DNA of 64,000 nt from TMED14 sp002167805 (GTDB lineage: Bacteria > Bacteroidota > Bacteroidia > Flavobacteriales > Schleiferiaceae): NCBI GenBank assembly GCA_965655795.1, contig CBFHHY010000001.1:186001-250000 (forward strand), written 5' to 3'. Numbering within the stretch: position 1 is the stretch's first letter; every line of letters begins with the position of its first letter. The notes below the pieces were generated by a model. It was not told the DNA's origin. It did not search any database and saw only the letters and a list, made by a program, of their open reading frames with translations. Below are positions 55,660 to 63,500 of the stretch, piece by piece. Made by a program: the position numbers and the translations under genes.

Positions 55660-56724
55660 TCACAAAGGTAAGTTGTAACCATGGGCCTTCCATTGATCTT
55701 TTAGCCATGACAAAAATATTCTTTCATCATCTCCGAAATTTAATTCATGAGGTATCGAATATATCGAAAACGAAGACCATTCACTGGGTAAATTATCTAA
55801 TCTTGCAATATCTTTTTCTGTTAGAATTAGAGTATTGCAATGAAGTCTTTTTGCTGCCTTCAAAACTTTATTAATATTATAACTGTTCCATTTGGCATGA
55901 TCTACAAGATTTAAAAAGCCGACGGCATTTCCATCTTTACTAAAAAAATTAGAATTTTTTACATGAGCAAAGTAGTTTTGAGGATTTCCGATACCTGCAA
56001 CTACCAAAGCGGCTTCTTCACCTGTCCATATGGGAGAGTTAAACTCAGGAGCGGGAGCTCCCATAGTCTCTTGAGTACAAAACAATCTTTGATCTTTTTT
56101 AATTCTTAGTATTTTTCGAATTTCTAATCTTTCATATTCGTTAATTTCTCGTGGGCACTTAGTAACTATGATCGCTGTTGCTCTGTTCGCTTCCGAGGAA
56201 GGCTCTCGCAATGGTCCTGCTGGTATAACTAATTCGTTTGTATACCATTTTTTATATGGGCAAATTAAAACACTCAATGGGCCTTTGAGATCCCAGTGCT
56301 GGAATGCATCATCGAGAATAACTGGGGAATCAGGATTGATTAATGGGAATGCTCTTCGTCTTTTTCTTGCAACTACAATTGAAATATCAGAACTAAATTT
56401 TGATCTTATCATTCGTGCCTCGTCTCCAACTTTGGATACACGAGAATTTGATTCAACTTTTTGAGTTTTCCATGATTTTCTTCCATATCCCCTTGAAACA
56501 TAAGATGAATTTGGGATTTTATCTTTGATTTTATTCAAAATCCAAATTGCTAGGGGAGTCTTACCTGTTCCTCCTGAGTGCAAATTTCCAAGAATTAAAG
56601 TAGGTTGATTGGGCTTGAATGGAACAATGATTTTCCAATCATAAATGGTCCTGTGAATTTTTAACACCAACAAATAAATGGGGGTGCAAAATTTAAATAA
56701 TCTATTTGGTTTTAACCAGTTCAT
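55660..56724 (-). CDS. lpxK: Tetraacyldisaccharide 4'-kinase
   Basis: Phosphorylates the lipid A disaccharide at the inner membrane; 354 aa. Motifs: ILGNLHSGGTGKTPLAIW (P-loop), YVSRGYGR, VGDEARM, PVILDDAFQHW, and PAGPLREP. The first 40 residues are a membrane-associated helix. It overlaps miaA by 4 bases upstream; its last codons contain the gatB promoter box. Confidence 0.94.
   Translation of the reverse strand: MNWLKPNRLFKFCTPIYLLVLKIHRTIYDWKIIVPFKPNQPTLILGNLHSGGTGKTPLAIWILNKIKDKIPNSSYVSRGYGRKSWKTQKVESNSRVSKVGDEARMIRSKFSSDISIVVARKRRRAFPLINPDSPVILDDAFQHWDLKGPLSVLICPYKKWYTNELVIPAGPLREPSSEANRATAIIVTKCPREINEYERLEIRKILRIKKDQRLFCTQETMGAPAPEFNSPIWTGEEAALVVAGIGNPQNYFAHVKNSNFFSKDGNAVGFLNLVDHAKWNSYNINKVLKAAKRLHCNTLILTEKDIARLDNLPSEWSSFSIYSIPHELNFGDDERIFLSWLKDQWKAHGYNLPL
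55663..55670 (-). promoter_or_regulatory. -7 box of gatB inside lpxK
   Basis: TACCTTTG in the minus sense, within the last lpxK codons, ending 4 bases before ATG 55658. It suggests gatB is independently transcribed as a leaderless mRNA although the genes are adjacent. Confidence 0.55.
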
Positions 56725-57623
56725 TTAGACATATCGAAATTACTTAATTCCAATTGAGCAATATTTTTTGGGGGAATTTTTATAATCGTTTTCTCTTTTT
56801 TTAGCCATGTGATTTGTTTTTTAGCATACTGCCGTGTCTTGAGTGCAATTAGTGAAATTAACTCTTTTTCTGAGGCTTTTGGATTAGTGTAAAATTCTTT
56901 ATAACCCACAGTTTGAAGTGCCCTAAGTTTTTGATATTTTTCTAGTTTCATTGCTTCTTCTGCCAATCCCGACTTAAACATATTTTTTGTTCTCAATAGT
57001 ATCCTTGATTCCAATTCTTGAAAATCAGGCCAAATAGCATATTCATGAATATTGGCATCAAAATTTGGAATCGGAAATTTTTGTGTCCGTAGGTCTGAAT
57101 ACTTTTCTCCACTTGACTCTATAACTTCTATCGCTCTTATAACTCGCCTTGAATTCTTTATGTCGCATTCTTTGGCATATTCAGGGTCTATTTTTTTGAG
57201 ATATTCAACAAGTTGATTCGGTTTTTCATTCCATTTCTTTTCGAGTTTTTCCCTCAGTTCTTTATTTTCATTTGGCAGAATATCTAGTTTATAAAGTAAT
57301 GCTTTTGCGTATAAACCGCTACCTCCAACAATTACAATATTGCCATTTTTTATCAAGGAAGTGCGAATTAGTGGTTTCGCCCATTTGGAATAAGAAACTG
57401 CGCTTACTGGATTATGAATTGAGTGACTTGCAATGCCGAAATGATGAATTTTTTCCAACTCTTGATTGCTTGGACGCGCAACTCCTATTTTTAGCTCTTT
57501 GTATATTTGGCGGGCATCACAATTTAAAATTTCACATCCAAGTGATTTTGCCCATTCTATGGCCAGTTTTGTTTTCCCAGAGGCCGTTGGTCCATGTATC
57601 ATCCATATGTTAGCTCTCCTCAT
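56721..57623 (-). CDS. miaA: tRNA dimethylallyltransferase
   Basis: Isopentenylates A37 of tRNAs reading U-initial codons; 300 aa. P-loop MIHGPTASGKTKLAIE (residue 8 on), NCDARQIYKELKIGVARPS (the D-S/A-R-Q-x-Y motif), VGGSGLYAKALL, NSRRVIRAIEV and the C-terminal RQYAKKQITWLKKE. A near-consensus -7 box TAACTTCG ends 4 bases before the ATG. Divergent from the frameshifted gene at 57674; overlaps lpxK by 4 bases. Confidence 0.94.
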   Translation of the reverse strand: MRRANIWMIHGPTASGKTKLAIEWAKSLGCEILNCDARQIYKELKIGVARPSNQELEKIHHFGIASHSIHNPVSAVSYSKWAKPLIRTSLIKNGNIVIVGGSGLYAKALLYKLDILPNENKELREKLEKKWNEKPNQLVEYLKKIDPEYAKECDIKNSRRVIRAIEVIESSGEKYSDLRTQKFPIPNFDANIHEYAIWPDFQELESRILLRTKNMFKSGLAEEAMKLEKYQKLRALQTVGYKEFYTNPKASEKELISLIALKTRQYAKKQITWLKKEKTIIKIPPKNIAQLELSNFDMSK

Positions 57624-57673
57624 TTTGCGAAGTTAAACCCGAGTGCCCAGAAATCTTTGTAACTTCTATAGGA

Positions 57674-57974
57674 ATGACAACAAAAAATTATTCAAAGTGC
57701 AAGAGTATTGACCGGAATTCTATACCCCAATTAGAGTTTCTTTCAAAAGATGTTTTGGTAACTGTAGATTCCAGGAAATCTCGTCAAAACCAATTGCAAG
57801 ATGCTACCTTTATTGGCAATATTGAGGAAAAAAAAAGTAACATTAGAGTTTTTGGGTAAGTCTGCTTGTCATTTGATTCATACAACTATTTGGGCTGTTA
57901 CAAATGAGTGGGTTGTTCTCAAAGAAAAACAAAAAATTCCAATAAAATCAATTCGTGCAATTGAATTCCCCTGA
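57674..57974 (+). pseudogene. Conserved-looking small gene interrupted by a frameshift in an A9 run
   Basis: Two frames join into one plausible 99-aa protein if a single A is dropped from the run at 57828-57836. Part 1 (57674 on, 54 codons) runs MTTKNYSKCK ... LEFLSKDVLVTVDSRKSRQ ... TFIGNIEEKK; part 2 (to TGA 57972-57974, 45 codons) runs VTLEFLGKSACHLIHTTIWA ... VVLKEKQKIPIKSIRAIEFP. Both parts are beta-strand-like with matched composition and the join is seamless. Without the shift, part 1 ends at TAA 57857-57859. It could be a sequencing error, a recent inactivation, or transcriptional slippage. The fold (small beta barrel?) is not assigned. It ends 5 bases before the convergent pRiA4b-type gene. 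Confidence 0.65.
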
Positions 57975-57979
57975 CTCCT

Positions 57980-58480
57980 TTATGCTAAATCATTGTTGAA
58001 TTCGTCGTTATCAATGTCGTAATTTTCTTCCTCTTCGCTTTTTTCAGAAAAATCTCCACCCTCCCCTTCAAACTCGGGGTCTGGTGCTTCCAAGGGACGT
58101 TCACCATATTTGAGAACTACTCCTGATTTTGAAGTACTTTCTTTAGCATGCTTTATGAATTCAATCATAAAGGTCCACATTTCAAGAAAGTCGTAAATAA
58201 AAATCAGTCGATCTCCATGCTTATTTAACATTTCTAAACAAGAGTAATCATTCATTGATTTAGATCTGGTTTGGTCCATAGACATTAGAGGGATTTCATC
58301 AAGCTGAACCCATTCTTTGTTTGTCTGATAAAAGGATGCCATTTGGCCAATTTCTAGATTATATGCGCGACAAATTTGAGCATGCAATTCCTCTAAATTC
58401 TCAGATTCTGCAATCGAAATATCCCTAAAAACATGGTCTTTACAATTTAAAATTGCTCTGAGAATAATTTTATTGGTCAT
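57980..58480 (-). CDS. Plasmid pRiA4b ORF-3 / IS1096 TnpR-like family protein
   Basis: 166 aa. The N-terminal ~115 residues match the PRiA4_ORF3 fold: ILRAILNCKDHVFRDISI, LEELHAQICRAYNLEIGQMA, SFYQTNKEW and GDRLIFIYDFLEMWTFMIEF. An acidic, low-complexity tail follows (EGEGGDFSEKSEEEENYDIDNDE). Despite its annotation names the Bacteroidota version is a conserved chromosomal gene, and no transposon ends are present here. Function unknown. Its ATG overlaps the cca stop by 4 bases, making it the last gene of the yqgF-dapD-cca transcript. Confidence 0.8.
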   Translation of the reverse strand: MTNKIILRAILNCKDHVFRDISIAESENLEELHAQICRAYNLEIGQMASFYQTNKEWVQLDEIPLMSMDQTRSKSMNDYSCLEMLNKHGDRLIFIYDFLEMWTFMIEFIKHAKESTSKSGVVLKYGERPLEAPDPEFEGEGGDFSEKSEEEENYDIDNDEFNNDLA

Positions 58481-59886
58481 TTTTTTTCTTTAATAATTCC
58501 TTGGTCTGCTGCATATTTAAAAGCTAATTCCTTCGCAGCCTCAAATGTATTTGATATTTTTCCATCAAGTACAGATTCACGAATAAATGTTTTAATCAAA
58601 CCAATTTCTTTTCCTGGCCTTAAATCAAACCAATCCATTAATTGGCGACCATTAACGGGCGGTTGCCAATTTCTGAGTTTGTCACGTTTTTCAACTTCAA
58701 CAAGACGGTGACGAACAATTTGAAAATTCTCAAGGTATTTTTTCTTTCTCTTGGGATTTTTCGTTGTTATATCAGCCTCGCAAAGTTCCATGAGATCATC
58801 AATATCGTCACCAGCATCAAATAATAATCTTCTAACGGCACTTTCGGTAGCTATATCACTTGAAACCGCTATAGGTCTGGAACTCATCCGAATTAACTTT
58901 ACAACAAAGTTTAATCTTTCATCTTGAGGCAATGAGAGTCTTTTAAAGATGACTTTTGCCATTTTCCCACCTAAGTACTCATGTCCATGAAATGTCCAAC
59001 CAATATTTTCAATGAATTTCTTTACTGGCGGTTTACCTATATCGTGAAGAAGTGCGGACCACCGGTGCCATAAGTTATCTGATACCTTGGCAAGGTTATC
59101 AACAACCTCTAGAGTATGCCAAAAATTATCTTTATGGATATGCCCCTCCACTTCATCAACTCCTACTAAGTCAGAAACTTCTGGTAAAATATTATTCATG
59201 AGCTTTGATTCTTGTAGTAATGATAGTCCAATAGATGGGGCGCTGCACTTTAAAATTTTATTTAGCTCTATATGAATTCGTTCACTTGAAAGAATTTCAA
59301 TCCGATTTACACTTTCACGAATGCCTTCAAAAGTCGTTTCCTCGATTTTAAAATTTAGTTGAGTGGCGAAGCGAATGGCTCTTAACATTCTTAAGGGGTC
59401 ATCCGCAAATGTTTTTTTTGGATCAAGGGGTGTACGTATAATTTTATCTTTTAGATCTTTTAAGCCATTAAAAGGATCAATAAGCAAACCCCAGGTTTTG
59501 TTATTTAGACTTAATGCAAGACTGTTTATTGTAAAATCTCTTCTTAATTGGTCTTCCTGGAGACTTCCTTCTTTTACATTTGGTTTTCGAGATTCTGAAC
59601 TATAACTCTCTGATCTAGCGCGAACAAATTCAATATCAATATTTCCATATTTGAAATGAGCAGTACCAAATTTTTTAAAAATTGAAACTTTTCCTCCTCC
59701 TAATCTCTTGGAAGATTTTTTAGCCAGGCTCAAGGCATCTCCAACGGCGACGATATCAATATCTGTTGACTTTTCTCTATTCAGAAATTGATCTCTGACC
59801 CATCCACCAACTACAAAGCACTGAATTTCCATTTCATCGGAAATTGTTCCAATTGTTTGAAAAATATTTTGATTCAATGCTTCCAT
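58477..59886 (-). CDS. tRNA nucleotidyltransferase / poly(A) polymerase family protein with HD domain
   Basis: 469 aa. The nucleotidyltransferase head has VVGGWVRDQFLNREKSTDIDIVAVGD with the metal-binding DIDI pair split by the GGWVRD core, RRDFTINSLAL, and DDPLRMLRAIRFA. An HD domain follows with WSALLHDIGKP and the FHGHEYLGG segment. This is the CCA-adding enzyme with HD form typical of Bacteroidota; poly(A) polymerase activity cannot be excluded by sequence. Starts 5 bases after dapD. Confidence 0.9.
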   Translation of the reverse strand: MEALNQNIFQTIGTISDEMEIQCFVVGGWVRDQFLNREKSTDIDIVAVGDALSLAKKSSKRLGGGKVSIFKKFGTAHFKYGNIDIEFVRARSESYSSESRKPNVKEGSLQEDQLRRDFTINSLALSLNNKTWGLLIDPFNGLKDLKDKIIRTPLDPKKTFADDPLRMLRAIRFATQLNFKIEETTFEGIRESVNRIEILSSERIHIELNKILKCSAPSIGLSLLQESKLMNNILPEVSDLVGVDEVEGHIHKDNFWHTLEVVDNLAKVSDNLWHRWSALLHDIGKPPVKKFIENIGWTFHGHEYLGGKMAKVIFKRLSLPQDERLNFVVKLIRMSSRPIAVSSDIATESAVRRLLFDAGDDIDDLMELCEADITTKNPKRKKKYLENFQIVRHRLVEVEKRDKLRNWQPPVNGRQLMDWFDLRPGKEIGLIKTFIRESVLDGKISNTFEAAKELAFKYAADQGIIKEKK

Positions 59887-59891
59887 TGTTT

Positions 59892-60707
59892 CTAAACAGC
59901 TACGTTGAAATCACGTAGCGCATCGTTTAATGAAGTTTTTAGGTTGGTGCTTTTCTTACGCTTTCCAATTATCAGGGCGCATGGAACTTGAAAATCTCCA
60001 GCTGGAAAACTTTTTAGTGTAGTCCCAGGTATGACAACGCTTCTGGATGGAATTTGTCCTTTGAATTCAATTTTTTTGTTTCCACTTACATCAAATATTT
60101 TCGTACTGGCAGTTAAAACAACATTAGCTCCAAGAACAGCTTCTTCTCCTATTTGAATTCCTTCCACAATTATTGATCTAGATCCGATAAAGCAACCATC
60201 TTCAATTATTACTGGCGATGCTTGAATTGGCTCCAGAACTCCTCCAATGCCAACTCCTCCACTGACATGAACATCACTGCCTATTTGGGCACATGAGCCA
60301 ATCGTCGCCCATGTATCAATCATAGTTCTTGACCCGATATATGCGCCAATATTCACATAAGAAGGCATTAAAATAACATCTCTGTCAATAAACGCTCCGT
60401 ATCGTGCGATTGCATGAGGAACTACACGAATCCCCTTTTCCGCATATCCAGTTTTTAATTTTAACTTATCATGAAATTCCATTGGGCCTGCTCTAAAAGT
60501 TTCAGACTCTTTTGATGGGAAATGCATTATCACCGCTTTTTTTATCCACTCATTTACCAACCATTTTCCATCTGTTTTTTCAGATACTCTTATTTCTCCA
60601 GAATCTAGCCTCGATATAACTTCATCAATGGATTCCAATATTTCTGGGGTTTTGATTAATTTTTGATCATCCCAAGCTATTTCAATGCTATGTTTAAGAT
60701 TTTTCAT
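59892..60707 (-). CDS. dapD: 2,3,4,5-tetrahydropyridine-2,6-dicarboxylate N-succinyltransferase
   Basis: Acyltransferase in the succinylase branch of lysine/meso-diaminopimelate synthesis; 271 aa, family length. A left-handed beta-helix is shown by hexapeptide repeats: YVNIGAYIGSRTMIDTWA, GSCAQIGSDVHVSGGVGIGG and FIGSRSIIVEGIQIGEEAVLGAN, each spanning the L-beta-H coil. The C-terminus RSVVIPGTTLKSFPAGDFQVPCALIIGKR fits DapD, its conserved core being IPGT. Overlaps yqgF by 14 bases. Confidence 0.95.
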   Translation of the reverse strand: MKNLKHSIEIAWDDQKLIKTPEILESIDEVISRLDSGEIRVSEKTDGKWLVNEWIKKAVIMHFPSKESETFRAGPMEFHDKLKLKTGYAEKGIRVVPHAIARYGAFIDRDVILMPSYVNIGAYIGSRTMIDTWATIGSCAQIGSDVHVSGGVGIGGVLEPIQASPVIIEDGCFIGSRSIIVEGIQIGEEAVLGANVVLTASTKIFDVSGNKKIEFKGQIPSRSVVIPGTTLKSFPAGDFQVPCALIIGKRKKSTNLKTSLNDALRDFNVAV

Positions 60708-61125
60708 TTAAAATTTTTTTTTGAGTGAGAAAACTATCAAGAATAATACATGCTGAGGCAGAATCCAGCATGGATTTATTCTTTTTAATTCTTGATTTAG
60801 CACCTGATAGGTGTGCTGCTTGTGCTGCAATTTTTGATGTGAAACGTTCATCGACCCAATGGATTTCAACTGAAGGCCAAAGATTAGAAATTTTTTCAAA
60901 AACTGCCTTTGCATGTTGCGTTCCGTGTGTTTCTCCGCCATCTAATCTTTTTGGGTTCCCTATAATTATTCCGTTAAGGAAACGTATTTCATAATTTGAT
61001 TTTAAATATGTTAAAATTTCAGATGTCAATATCGTTTCTTTTGGGAATGCCAATAATCCGTTTTCATCCGACTCTGCTATGCCGGTTCTTTTACCCCCTA
61101 CATCTAATCCTAGCCAAATTCCCAT
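60694..61125 (-). CDS. YqgF/RuvX-family Holliday junction resolvase-like protein
   Basis: 143 aa from ATG 61125, the usual length for this RNase H-fold family. Motifs: IWLGLDVGGKRTGIAESD (first catalytic Asp in DVGGKRTG), GIIIGNPKRLDGGE, HWVDERFTSKIAAQAA, and a C-terminal SMLDSASACIILDSF with the last Asp. Members process pre-16S rRNA ends and/or resolve junctions. An upstream ATG at 61161 gives 12 further residues but lies ahead of the -7 box. First gene of the transcript yqgF-dapD-cca-pRiA4b ORF-3. Confidence 0.9.
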   Translation of the reverse strand: MGIWLGLDVGGKRTGIAESDENGLLAFPKETILTSEILTYLKSNYEIRFLNGIIIGNPKRLDGGETHGTQHAKAVFEKISNLWPSVEIHWVDERFTSKIAAQAAHLSGAKSRIKKNKSMLDSASACIILDSFLTQKKILNEKS

Positions 61126-61130
61126 TGACA

Positions 61131-61138
61131 CAAAGGTA
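61131..61138 (-). promoter_or_regulatory. -7 box of the yqgF-dapD-cca operon
   Basis: TACCTTTG in the minus sense ends 5 bases before ATG 61125. It is back to back with the def promoter, 11 bases away. Confidence 0.62.
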
Positions 61139-61149
61139 GTCATGGGCTG

Positions 61150-61157
61150 TATCTTTG
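61150..61157 (+). promoter_or_regulatory. -7 box of def
   Basis: TATCTTTG matches the consensus; the def ATG follows after 15 bases. A TTG at 61125-61127, 22 bases upstream, could serve as a -33 element. Confidence 0.58.
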
Positions 61158-61172
61158 TCATAAATAAAAGTT

Positions 61173-61742
61173 ATGGTATATCCAATTGTTGCATATGGTT
61201 GTTCTGTCCTAAAAAAGAAAGCGTCAGAAGTGGACCCTTCTTCAAACTCCATTAAACAGTTAATTGAGGACATGTTTGAAACCATGTATGCTGCAAAAGG
61301 AGTGGGTCTTGCTGCACCTCAAATAGGTTTGTCAAAACGTGTTTTTGTAGTTGATGCTTCTCCTTTTGCTGAGGAAGGTGATGAAGAATCCAACGAATTA
61401 AAACAATTTAAAAGAGCTTTTATTAATCCGATTATTATCGAAGAAGAAGGAGAGCTCTGGTCTTATGAGGAGGGGTGTTTGAGTATTCCTGGAATCCATG
61501 AGAAAATTTCGCGAAAGGAAATTGTGAAATTTCGAAGTCAAAATACCCATGGTGATTGGATAGCGGAAGAGCTTAAGGGGCTACCCGCAAGAATATTTCA
61601 ACATGAGTATGATCATATCGATGGAATTCTTTTCCCAGAAAGGCTATCGCCATTAAAAAGAAGAATGTTAAAGAACCGACTAAATAATGTTGCATCTGGT
61701 AAAATTGAAACTGCCTACAAAATGAAATTTAACTCAAAATGA
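61173..61742 (+). CDS. def: Peptide deformylase
   Basis: Iron/zinc hydrolase removing the N-formyl group from nascent proteins; 189 aa. All three motifs are intact: GVGLAAPQIG (motif I), EEGCLSIPGI with the metal cysteine (II) and QHEYDHIDGILF with the two metal histidines (III). First gene of a + strand run def-lipoprotein-DUF5606-mazG; the stop overlaps the lipoprotein ATG (ATGA). Confidence 0.96.
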   Translation: MVYPIVAYGCSVLKKKASEVDPSSNSIKQLIEDMFETMYAAKGVGLAAPQIGLSKRVFVVDASPFAEEGDEESNELKQFKRAFINPIIIEEEGELWSYEEGCLSIPGIHEKISRKEIVKFRSQNTHGDWIAEELKGLPARIFQHEYDHIDGILFPERLSPLKRRMLKNRLNNVASGKIETAYKMKFNSK

Positions 61743-62230
61743 GAAAGAGGTATTTATTTCTTTCAACTGTAATCCTTGGGATGAGCTGCCAGAACGATAT
61801 ATCACAAGCGGAAAAAATTATAACCACCAATGAAAGTTTTTTAGATTATCAAAATAAATTAGAAATCTTTGAACGCGCCGCTAAAAAATCTAAATCGGAT
61901 TCTCTTTGGTCAAGATACAAAATGGCCTCGGCGGATGTACAAGCTCAAATTCCAGGTCGCGCACTCTTTTCAATACGAAACTATATGGATGTTTTTGACT
62001 CTTTGCCACATAGGCAAGAAGCTTCAATATCATTGCTATCTGCCGCTGTAGTTTTTGAGGACGAATTGAATGATCAAACTAGGGCCTTGAAAACAATTCA
62101 GTTGCTTTTAGATAATTATCCAAATACAAAAATTGCTTTTAGAGCAGAGAAATACAGAGATCTAGTTGCAATGGGAAATGATTCTTTGGTTCTTGATAAA
62201 ATTCATAATTGGCAAACAAAACGTAATTAA
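61739..62230 (+). CDS. Helical-repeat lipoprotein of unknown function
   Basis: 163 aa, beginning MRKRYLFLSTVILGMSC with a lipobox cysteine at residue 17. The rest is helical with TPR-like elements (ASISLLSAAVVFEDELND, TRALKTIQLLLDNYPNTKIAFRAEKY, core LLDNYPNTKIAF), reminiscent of the BamD/YbgF type of lipoprotein repeat, but too short for BamD. Overlaps def by 4 bases; function not recognised. Confidence 0.75.
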   Translation: MRKRYLFLSTVILGMSCQNDISQAEKIITTNESFLDYQNKLEIFERAAKKSKSDSLWSRYKMASADVQAQIPGRALFSIRNYMDVFDSLPHRQEASISLLSAAVVFEDELNDQTRALKTIQLLLDNYPNTKIAFRAEKYRDLVAMGNDSLVLDKIHNWQTKRN

Positions 62231-62237
62231 ATAAATC

Positions 62238-62678
62238 ATGAAGTCTTTAAAAAGTATATTATCTATTAGTGGTCGACCGGGCCTTTTTAAATTAGTTACA
62301 CAGACAAGAACAGGAATTTTAGTTGAGGCACTTTCGGATAAAAAAAGATTTACTATTTCGGCTCAACAACAGGTAAATACCTTGGATGAAATTGCAATTT
62401 ATTGTCAGGAAGGCGAAAAACCATTGAAGGAAATTTACGAAGGAATGGAAAAGACTCTCAAAGGGCAAAAGTCTATTTCTCACAAATCAGAAAATAAAGA
62501 GATTATTCGAGTCTTTGATGAGTTTATTCCCTCTTATGATGAAGATAGAGTTTATATCAACGATATGAAGAAATTTTTTAATTGGTATAATTTGCTTTGT
62601 GATTATGACTTTTTTGAAATAGATAAAAAAGAAACCGATTCTAAATCAAAAACGAAAAAAATATCTGATGGGGACTAA
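62238..62678 (+). CDS. DUF5606 domain protein
   Basis: 146 aa, cytoplasmic, no signal peptide. The family core is LKSILSISGRPGLFKLVTQ followed by GILVEALSDKKRF and VNTLDEIAIYCQEGEKPLKE, then a helical region ending MKKFFNWYNLLCDYDFF and a lysine-rich tail. DUF5606 proteins are restricted to Bacteroidota and often lie next to def and mazG, as here. Function unknown. Overlaps mazG by 11 bases. Confidence 0.87.
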   Translation: MKSLKSILSISGRPGLFKLVTQTRTGILVEALSDKKRFTISAQQQVNTLDEIAIYCQEGEKPLKEIYEGMEKTLKGQKSISHKSENKEIIRVFDEFIPSYDEDRVYINDMKKFFNWYNLLCDYDFFEIDKKETDSKSKTKKISDGD

Positions 62679-63441
62679 AGAAGAGAATTCATTTCAGAGG
62701 TTATTGGGTATTATGGATGACTTAAGAGAGAAGTGTCCATGGGATCGCGAACAGACTATTCACACACTGAGAAAGCTTACAATTGAAGAGACCTATGAGC
62801 TAGTGGATGCAATTGATAGTTCGGATTGGGATCAAATAAAAGGAGAGCTTGGAGATTTATTTTTGCATTTGGTTTTTTACAGTAAAATAGCGGCAGAAAA
62901 AAATCATTTCAATGTTTCAGATGTTTTAAATGAAATCTCTGATAAATTGATTCGACGCCACCCACATATATATTCAGATTTAGATTTAAAATCCTCAAAA
63001 AAAGTAAAAGAGAATTGGGAGGCCATTAAATTAAAAGAAAAAGGTTCCAAAATAAAATCTGTTCTTGAAGGAGTGCCCGATTCACTTCCATCAATGGTAA
63101 AAGCTTTTCGCATTCAAGAAAAAGCTCAAGGAGTGGGATTTGACTGGCCAGATTCTGAATCTGTTTGGAAAAAATTTGAAGAAGAGGTTAAGGAATTACG
63201 AAATCCAGACGATCCTGAAAATGAACTTATAGAGTTGGGCGATGTTCTTTTTAGTCTAATCAATTATGCAAAGCACCGGGGGCTCGATCCTGAACAAGCT
63301 TTAGCCTTGAGTAATCTGAAATTTAAAAATAGATTTCAGAGTATGGAAGGTTTTCTTAAAATGCAGAATAAATCTCCGATTGGTACTAGCTTAAGTGATT
63401 GGGATAAATTATGGGAAAAAGCAAAAAAAATCTATCCATGA
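62668..63441 (+). CDS. mazG: Nucleoside triphosphate pyrophosphohydrolase MazG
   Basis: House-cleaning NTP pyrophosphatase, 257 aa with two MazG domains. N-terminal domain: CPWDREQTIHTLRKLTIEET (core CPWDREQT), ELGDLFLHLVFYSKIA (metal-binding ExxD pattern). C-terminal domain: EEEVKELR and ELIELGDVLFSLINYAKH. Fully typical architecture and length; last of the def operon before a 59-base gap and the next gene. Confidence 0.93.
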   Translation: MGTKEENSFQRLLGIMDDLREKCPWDREQTIHTLRKLTIEETYELVDAIDSSDWDQIKGELGDLFLHLVFYSKIAAEKNHFNVSDVLNEISDKLIRRHPHIYSDLDLKSSKKVKENWEAIKLKEKGSKIKSVLEGVPDSLPSMVKAFRIQEKAQGVGFDWPDSESVWKKFEEEVKELRNPDDPENELIELGDVLFSLINYAKHRGLDPEQALALSNLKFKNRFQSMEGFLKMQNKSPIGTSLSDWDKLWEKAKKIYP

Positions 63442-63500
63442 ATTTGGAAATTTTATATTCCAGGCAAAATTTATAACGAATCAATAAACTTTTATTTGAA

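Noticed and set aside
57272..57613. Plus-strand frame of 113 codons opposite miaA
   Set aside because: Antisense to the intact miaA coding sequence; no recognisable domain or signal.
57674..57859. A free-standing 61-aa protein in the first frame only
   Set aside because: The continuing sequence in the +1 frame carries on the same beta-strand pattern to a stop just before the next gene, so the short frame is better read as the front half of a frameshifted gene.
57980..58480. Mobile element, because the family is named after plasmid pRiA4b ORF-3 / IS1096 TnpR
   Set aside because: No transposase, inverted repeats or target duplications nearby, and the gene is translationally coupled to cca in a housekeeping operon.
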